A stretch of 64,000 bases of DNA, from contig CAJTXX010000006.1 of the NCBI GenBank assembly GCA_910584145.1, forward strand, positions 6,820 to 70,819. The letters run 5' to 3'. Under the pieces are notes generated by a model. The model did not search any database. It was not told the DNA's origin and saw only the letters and a list, made by a program, of their open reading frames with translations. Source of the DNA: an uncultured Eggerthellaceae bacterium. GTDB taxonomy: Bacteria; Actinomycetota; Coriobacteriia; Coriobacteriales; Eggerthellaceae. Shown here piece by piece: positions 59,148-64,000 of the stretch. Numbering within the stretch: the first letter of the stretch is position 1; each line of letters starts with the position of its first letter. Position numbers and translations under genes: made by a program.

Positions 59148-60452
59148 ATGAGAAAAGGGGAGATGAAGGCAGGCGGGACGATGACGCGCCGTCGATTCGT
59201 CCGTTCCGTGTGCGCAGTAGCCGCCTCGTTGGCGCTGTCGCTGTCGCTCATCGGCTGCACGGGAAGCCCCGCTGCCAGCTCGTCGTCGGCGGCGGGCAGC
59301 GCTGAGGAGATCGACTACGCCGACTGGGATGCCGTGCTCGCGGCCGCCAAGGGCCAGACCGTCACCTGGTACGGCTGGGGCGGCAGCCAGCCGCGCAACG
59401 CTTGGATAGAGGATTCGCTGGCACCGGCGCTCAAGGAGAAGTACGACATCACCCTTGAGCTGGTGGGCATGGACATCAACGATATCCTGACCCAGCTCTC
59501 CGGCGACAAGCAGGCCGGCACCGCCGAGGGCACCATCGACTTCATCTGGATAAACGGCGAGAACTTCTACACCGCGAAGGACAACGGCTACCTGTGGGGC
59601 CCATTCACGCAGTACCTGCCGAACTTCAACGACTACGTTGACGCCGCCTCGCCCGAGGTCGCCTACGACTTCGGCAGCCCCACCGAGGGCTTCGAGGCGC
59701 CTTACGGCAAGACGCAGATGGAGATGTGGGTGAACAGCGACGCGGTGCCCGCCCCGCCTGCCACCGTCGAGGAGTTCAAGGCGTTCTGCGAGGCGAACCC
59801 GGGCAAGGTGACCTACCCGCAGCCGGGCGACTTCACCGGCACCGCGTTCATCAGCACGCTGATATCGGGCGTCATCGGCGCTGAGGAGTTCGAGAAGCTG
59901 TCGATGATGGAAGAGCCCACCACCGAGGAGGTGCGCGCTATCATCGAGCCGGGCCTGGAGTACCTGCGCAGCTTGAACCCGAGCCTGTGGAACCAAGGTC
60001 AGACCTTCCCGGCCGACTCCACTACGCTCGCCACCATGTACGCCGATGGCGAGGTCATCATGAACATGGGCTATGGCGATCCGCAGGCCCTCGTCGACGA
60101 CGGCGCGCTGCCCGCGTCCACCAAGCCGTTCATCTTCAGCACCGGCACCGTGGGCAACTCCAACTTCATGGCCATCGCCGAGAACGCGCCGCATAAGGCC
60201 GCCGCGCTCGTGGCCATCAACGAGGTGCTCAGCCCCGAGATGCAGCTCGAGCAGTTCGAGGTGCTCGGCAACCTGACGGTGCTCGACATGGCGAAGCTGC
60301 CCGAGGCCGACCAGAAGGCCTTCGACGACGTGCAGCTCGGCAGCGCTCAGCTGCCTGCAGCGGAGCTGCTCAGCCATCGTGTCACCGAGGCGGCAGGGCC
60401 CGTCATCCCCATCATCGAGCAGCTGTGGCTCGACGAGGTGGTGGGCAAATAG
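59148..60452 (+). CDS. YnjB-like ABC transporter substrate-binding lipoprotein
   Basis: This 434-residue extracellular binding protein has an N-terminus with RRRFVRS and a lipobox LSLIGC (Cys37), so it is a lipoprotein, possibly Tat-exported. The mature part has the YnjB hallmark DFIWINGENFYTAKDNGYLWGPF, and overall a type 2 periplasmic-binding fold as in thiamine or iron importers. With the next three genes it forms an importer. The substrate of the YnjBCD family is not established. Shine-Dalgarno GAGGGAGG. Confidence 0.85.
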   Translation: MRKGEMKAGGTMTRRRFVRSVCAVAASLALSLSLIGCTGSPAASSSSAAGSAEEIDYADWDAVLAAAKGQTVTWYGWGGSQPRNAWIEDSLAPALKEKYDITLELVGMDINDILTQLSGDKQAGTAEGTIDFIWINGENFYTAKDNGYLWGPFTQYLPNFNDYVDAASPEVAYDFGSPTEGFEAPYGKTQMEMWVNSDAVPAPPATVEEFKAFCEANPGKVTYPQPGDFTGTAFISTLISGVIGAEEFEKLSMMEEPTTEEVRAIIEPGLEYLRSLNPSLWNQGQTFPADSTTLATMYADGEVIMNMGYGDPQALVDDGALPASTKPFIFSTGTVGNSNFMAIAENAPHKAAALVAINEVLSPEMQLEQFEVLGNLTVLDMAKLPEADQKAFDDVQLGSAQLPAAELLSHRVTEAAGPVIPIIEQLWLDEVVGK

Positions 60453-60501
60453 GATATGCTCTTGGGCTGCACGTTCGAGCCCGGAAGGCGGATAGCGCAG
60501 C

Positions 60502-61389
60502 ATGGCGATCATATCGCGCAGAGCACGCAGGAAGGCAGCACCATATCTGATGGTGCTGCCTGCTTTGCTGTTGCTAGCGGTGTTCGCCTACGGGGTGGGC
60601 TCGGGTGTGGTGCAGGGGTTCGGCGTCATGCCGTTCCTCGACCGCACCGAGCCCGCCTTGGCATACTATGAGGAGGCGCTGACCAGGTCAGACTTGCTCG
60701 ATTCCATCCTGTTCAGCTTGTATCTCAGCGCGGTCAGCTCGGTGGGCGCGCTCATCGGCGGCGTGGCGCTCTCGGCGGTCATGACGCGCGCCGAAGCGAG
60801 CCGCTTCGTGCGCTTGGCGGGCATCCAGGTGCCCATCGCCACCATGCACGCGCTGGTGGCGCTCGCGCTCATCTGCTTGTTCACCGGTGCGGGCCTGTTC
60901 CCGCGCCTTCTGCATGTGGTGGGCCTGGCGCCTGATGCCACCGCGTTCCCGTCGGTGGTGGGTGCGCCGAGCGGTTGGGGCATCATCGCGGTATACCTGT
61001 GGAAGGAGATACCCTTCGTCGCCTTCACCACCCTGACCATCATGATGAACATCTCCGCCTCCTATGGCGAGGCGGCGAGCACGCTGGGCGCGAGCAGCCT
61101 GCGCACGTTCTCCAGCGTGACGCTGCCGCTGTGCCGCGGCCCTCTCTTGCGGGCGTTCTTGGTGGTGTTCGCCTTCGCGTTCGGCAGCTATGAGATACCG
61201 TTCTTGCTGGAGCCCACGGTGCCCAAGGCGTTGCCGGTGCTGGCCTACATCGAGTTCCAAGACCCCGACATCATCAACCGCTGCTACGCGATGGCCCTGA
61301 ACGGCATCATGGCCGGCATCTGCACGGTGCTCTGCATCATCTACTACGTGGTGCTCCAGCGCGAGCGGGTGCCGAAGGGCAGGCCATGA
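60502..61389 (+). CDS. ABC importer permease, first subunit (YnjC N-half-like)
   Basis: This 295-residue protein has six helices and the BPD_transp_1 EAA loop (EAASTLGASSLRTFSSVTLP near residue 190). It forms half of the membrane channel. In E. coli the YnjC permease is one fused protein, here it is split in two. The ATG follows GGAAGGCGG at longer than usual spacing. It overlaps the next gene by four bases. Confidence 0.85.
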   Translation: MAIISRRARRKAAPYLMVLPALLLLAVFAYGVGSGVVQGFGVMPFLDRTEPALAYYEEALTRSDLLDSILFSLYLSAVSSVGALIGGVALSAVMTRAEASRFVRLAGIQVPIATMHALVALALICLFTGAGLFPRLLHVVGLAPDATAFPSVVGAPSGWGIIAVYLWKEIPFVAFTTLTIMMNISASYGEAASTLGASSLRTFSSVTLPLCRGPLLRAFLVVFAFAFGSYEIPFLLEPTVPKALPVLAYIEFQDPDIINRCYAMALNGIMAGICTVLCIIYYVVLQRERVPKGRP

Positions 61390-62249
61390 CCGCGGCGACC
61401 GGGCAGAACGCGCAGCTCGCCGCGCGGGTGCGCCGGGCGCGGCGCGGGCGCGCGGTCGCACGCGCGCTGGTGGGGGTGGAGCTCGCTCTCGTGGCGCTGC
61501 CGCTCGCCATCATCGCCGTGTGGGCGTTCACCGATGCATGGCCGTGGCCCGACCTGTGGCCGCAGCAGCTGAGCGCGCGCGGCATCGAGCAGGCGCTCTC
61601 GGGCCGCCAGAACGCCGGCGTGCAGACGCTCGCGCTCTCCATCGGCATCGCGGCGGCCACCGCGGTGGTGTCGACGGCGGCAGCGGCGCTGGCGTGCCGG
61701 GCGCTCTGCCATTTCCAATGGCGCGGGCGCTCTGCGTTCCAATTCGCCGCGCTGCTGCCGTTCATCATCCCCTCCACGGTGTTCGCCATGGGCGTGCAGG
61801 TGGTGTTCTTGCAGGCGGGGTTGGCGCGCACGGTGCCCGGCGTGGTGCTCGCGCACTCGATCGTGGCGCTGCCGTACGCCATCATCATCATGACCGACAT
61901 CACGCGCGCCGCCGGCACCCGCCGCGAGGATGCCGCGCGCACGCTCGGGGCGGGCACCTGGCAGATGCTGCGCCACGTCACCATACCGCAGCTCTTGCCG
62001 GGCATCCTCTCGTCGCTGTCGATGTGCTACATCATGTCGTTCTCGCAGTACTTCCTGACGCTGCTCGTGGGCGGCGGCAAGGTGCAGACGTTCGTGCTGG
62101 TGCTGTTCCCGTATCTCTCCGGTGGCGACCGCACCATCGCCTGCGCCTACAGCCTGGTGTTCCTGGTGGTCACATTCGCGGTATTCTTCGTATTCGAGCT
62201 GCTGCTGCGCCGTTTCGGCGTGCGCGAGGGCGACGACCTGTACGATTGA
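61386..62249 (+). CDS. ABC importer permease, second subunit (YnjC C-half-like)
   Basis: This 287-residue protein has six helices and the EAA loop EDAARTLGAGTWQMLRHVTIP near residue 180. It is coupled by an ATGA overlap to the first permease, with which it should form a heterodimeric channel. Confidence 0.85.
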   Translation: MTAATGQNAQLAARVRRARRGRAVARALVGVELALVALPLAIIAVWAFTDAWPWPDLWPQQLSARGIEQALSGRQNAGVQTLALSIGIAAATAVVSTAAAALACRALCHFQWRGRSAFQFAALLPFIIPSTVFAMGVQVVFLQAGLARTVPGVVLAHSIVALPYAIIIMTDITRAAGTRREDAARTLGAGTWQMLRHVTIPQLLPGILSSLSMCYIMSFSQYFLTLLVGGGKVQTFVLVLFPYLSGGDRTIACAYSLVFLVVTFAVFFVFELLLRRFGVREGDDLYD

Positions 62250-62261
62250 CCGAGGTGAGCA

Positions 62262-63104
62262 ATGGAGCTGTCGCTTGAGAACATAGACCTGACGCTCGGC
62301 GGGAAGCCGATCCTGCACGATGTGGGCTTCACCGTGCCCGATGGCGCCTTCGCATCCATCTTGGGCGAGTCGGGCGCGGGCAAATCGACCACGCTGAAGA
62401 TCATATCGGGGCTGGTGCCGCAGGATAGCGGGCGCGTGCTCTTCGACGGCGCGTGCATCGATGATGTGCCCACGCACAAGCGCGATGTGGCCATCGTGTT
62501 CCAGGATATACGCCTGTTCCCGAACATGGATGTGGCGCATAACGTGGCGTTCCCGTTGAAGATGCGCAAGGTGGCGCGCGCCGAGCGCATGCGCGTGGCC
62601 GAGGAGATGCTGGCGGCGGTGCATCTGGAAGGCTTCGGGCGCCGGCGCACCTACGAGCTCTCCGGCGGCCAGCAGCAGCGCGTGGCGCTCGCCCGCGCGC
62701 TCGCTGCGCGTCCGAAGGCGCTGCTGCTCGACGAGCCGTTCAGCGGCCTGGACGAGCAGCTGCGCGACGAGATGCGCACGCTGGTGAGCAGCCTGCACGA
62801 GCGGTTCGGCATGACCTCGCTCATGGTGACGCACGACCCCGACGAGGCGCTCACCATGAGCGATGCGATCATGTTCATGAGCGACGGGCGCCTGGTGCAA
62901 GCCGGCACCCCGGCCGACATGCTGCTGCACCCGGCGCACGAGGCCGTGAGCGCCTGCTTCGGCGATGCGGCCGCCATCGAGGGCGCGGTGGCTGGCGGCG
63001 CCTTCACCGCCGGCAAGCTCGCGCTGCCTGCCCCCGATGTGCCCGACGGCCCCGCTGTCCTCGTGCGCGTTCCCGACCGCGAGCCCTTCGTGCACGCCTT
63101 GTGA
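62262..63104 (+). CDS. ABC importer ATP-binding subunit (YnjD-like)
   Basis: This 280-residue ATPase has Walker A GESGAGKSTTLK (~37-48), signature LSGGQQQRVALARALA and Walker B ALLLDEPFSGLD, with the switch His in MVTHDPDEAL. The C-terminal ~55 residues form a small extra domain. It begins 12 bases after the permease with GAGGTGAGC upstream. Confidence 0.9.
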   Translation: MELSLENIDLTLGGKPILHDVGFTVPDGAFASILGESGAGKSTTLKIISGLVPQDSGRVLFDGACIDDVPTHKRDVAIVFQDIRLFPNMDVAHNVAFPLKMRKVARAERMRVAEEMLAAVHLEGFGRRRTYELSGGQQQRVALARALAARPKALLLDEPFSGLDEQLRDEMRTLVSSLHERFGMTSLMVTHDPDEALTMSDAIMFMSDGRLVQAGTPADMLLHPAHEAVSACFGDAAAIEGAVAGGAFTAGKLALPAPDVPDGPAVLVRVPDREPFVHAL

Positions 63105-63136
63105 GATAGGGCCTTCCGCAGGCAGCGGGGTAGTGT

Positions 63137-63257
63137 TACAATCTTGCAGTTTCTACTACGACGCATGCGGGAGCGACCCGTTGCCGCCAGTGGCCACCGG
63201 AAAAGGCTGCGGCTGCGGGGATGACCTTTCGCAGAGGACTAACGAATGGAGAGAAGT
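63137..63257 (+). promoter_or_regulatory. rpsB promoter -10 and untranslated leader
   Basis: TACAAT (63137-63142) is a good -10; the matching -35 (TTCCGC, 63114-63119) is weak. About 108 bases of GC-rich leader follow, which could hold an S2 autoregulatory structure, though no defined fold was recognised. GGAGAGAAG is the Shine-Dalgarno. Confidence 0.5.
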
Positions 63258-64000
63258 ATGGCAACGCCTACCAAGGTAAGCATCCAATCGCTGCTCGATG
63301 CCGGCGCGCATTTCGGGCATCAGACCCGCCGCTGGAACCCCAAGATGAAGCCGTATATCTTCGGCAGCCGCGGCGACATCTACATCATCGACCTGAAGCA
63401 GACCCTCGTCGGGCTCGACCGCGCCTACAGCTACATCTCGGAGCTCACCCGCAAGGGCGGCACCGTGCTGTTCGTGGGCACGAAGAAGCAGGCGCAGGAG
63501 TCCATCGCTGACGCGGCGAACCGCTGCGGCATGCCGTACGTGAACTCCCGTTGGTTGGGCGGCATGCTCACCAATTTCGCCACCATCCGCAGCCGCGTGA
63601 ACTACATGGAGGACCTGGAGGCCCAGGACGCCGACGGCCGCATGGCCCTGCTGCCCAAGAAGGAGCAGATCCTCAAGCACAAGGAGCTGGCGAAGCTCCA
63701 GGCCAACCTCAACGGCATCCGCAACATGAAGCGCGTTCCCGATGCCGTGTTCATCATCGACACCAACCGCGAGGAAATTGCCATCCACGAGGCCCAGCGC
63801 CTGAACGTGCCGGTGGTGGGCACCCTCGATACCAACTGCGACCCTGATGACGTCGATTACGGCATCCCGGCCAACGACGACGCCATCCGCTCGGTCCGCC
63901 TGCTGGCCGACTTCATCGCCGACGCCGTCATCGCCGGCTCCGGCGCCGAGGTGACCGTGGCCGAGATGGCCGACGGCGCCGTCATCGCCGAGGTGGAGAC
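63258..64000 (+). CDS. rpsB: 30S ribosomal protein S2 (3' truncated by window edge)
   Basis: The 247 visible residues start [20 protein letters not shown], then [37 protein letters not shown] and [16 protein letters not shown], all typical of S2. The gene continues past the window with an acidic C-terminus. tsf is expected next. Confidence 0.97.
   Translation, partial: MATPTKVSIQSLLDAGAHFGHQTRRWNPKMKPYIFGSRGDIYIIDLKQTLVGLDRAYSYISELTRKGGTVLFVGTKKQAQESIADAANRCGMPYVNSRWLGGMLTNFATIRSRVNYMEDLEAQDADGRMALLPKKEQILKHKELAKLQANLNGIRNMKRVPDAVFIIDTNREEIAIHEAQRLNVPVVGTLDTNCDPDDVDYGIPANDDAIRSVRLLADFIADAVIAGSGAEVTVAEMADGAVIAEVE

Overview
The window is GC-rich (roughly 60-67% in most genes, judged by eye) and gene-dense. 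It looks like a chromosomal segment of an anaerobic high-GC Gram-positive, most probably class Coriobacteriia (Eggerthellaceae-like). Reasons: LAxTG-type sorting signals, a giant fused 2-hydroxyacyl-CoA dehydratase activase, a Veg-family protein, cytochrome bd with its own CydDC, and a Rho factor with a long basic, Asn-rich N-terminus. The genus cannot be fixed from sequence alone. No tRNA, rRNA, CRISPR array or intact insertion sequence was seen.

Layout. 1-594: the end of an LAQTG-anchored surface protein. 674-6876: cydDC (minus strand) diverging from cydAB (plus strand), the cytochrome bd oxidase and its maturation exporter. 7062-13932: an amino-acid permease, a two-gene heterodimeric ABC exporter, a HAD-IB phosphatase and a Veg-like protein. 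14184-28947 and 30439-42661: two tandem copies of the same five-gene surface cassette, separated by an Rpn-type nuclease gene (29302-30210). 42901-50578: a TetR regulator, the giant activase, a GIY-YIG protein and a PezA/PezT-like toxin-antitoxin pair. 50652-57973: rsmI, a YgjP-like metalloprotease, a transaldolase-family gene, rho, a SppA-type protease and a methionyl-tRNA-synthetase-like gene. 58037-63104: a nucleoside hydrolase (minus strand) and an ynjBCD-like ABC importer. 63258-end: the start of rpsB.

The main point of interest is the five-gene cassette: giant leucine-rich/repeat adhesin, small membrane-anchored protein M1, small secreted fibril-like subunit P, membrane-anchored protein M2, and LAQTG-anchored protein S. 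Gene order is identical in both copies, and the protein at base 1 appears to be the last gene of a third copy. The giants share an N-terminal half and a P-like C-terminal end but carry completely different central modules: lower-GC leucine-rich/InlB-type modules in copy 1, seven copies of an unrecognised ~128-residue repeat in copy 2. Copy 1 also has a ten-G run in the reading frame, positioned to act as a phase-variation switch. Both giants have a near-identical promoter and 5' leader with covarying hairpins, the last presenting the Shine-Dalgarno in its loop; both P genes have a similar RBS hairpin. I infer a variable multi-component surface structure, function unknown.

A second theme is palindromic repeat elements sitting in frame inside protein linkers (cydC, the ABC exporter, the giant activase), with a relative of the cydC element between genes at 23205-23362. 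They resemble the in-ORF palindromic elements known from Rickettsia.
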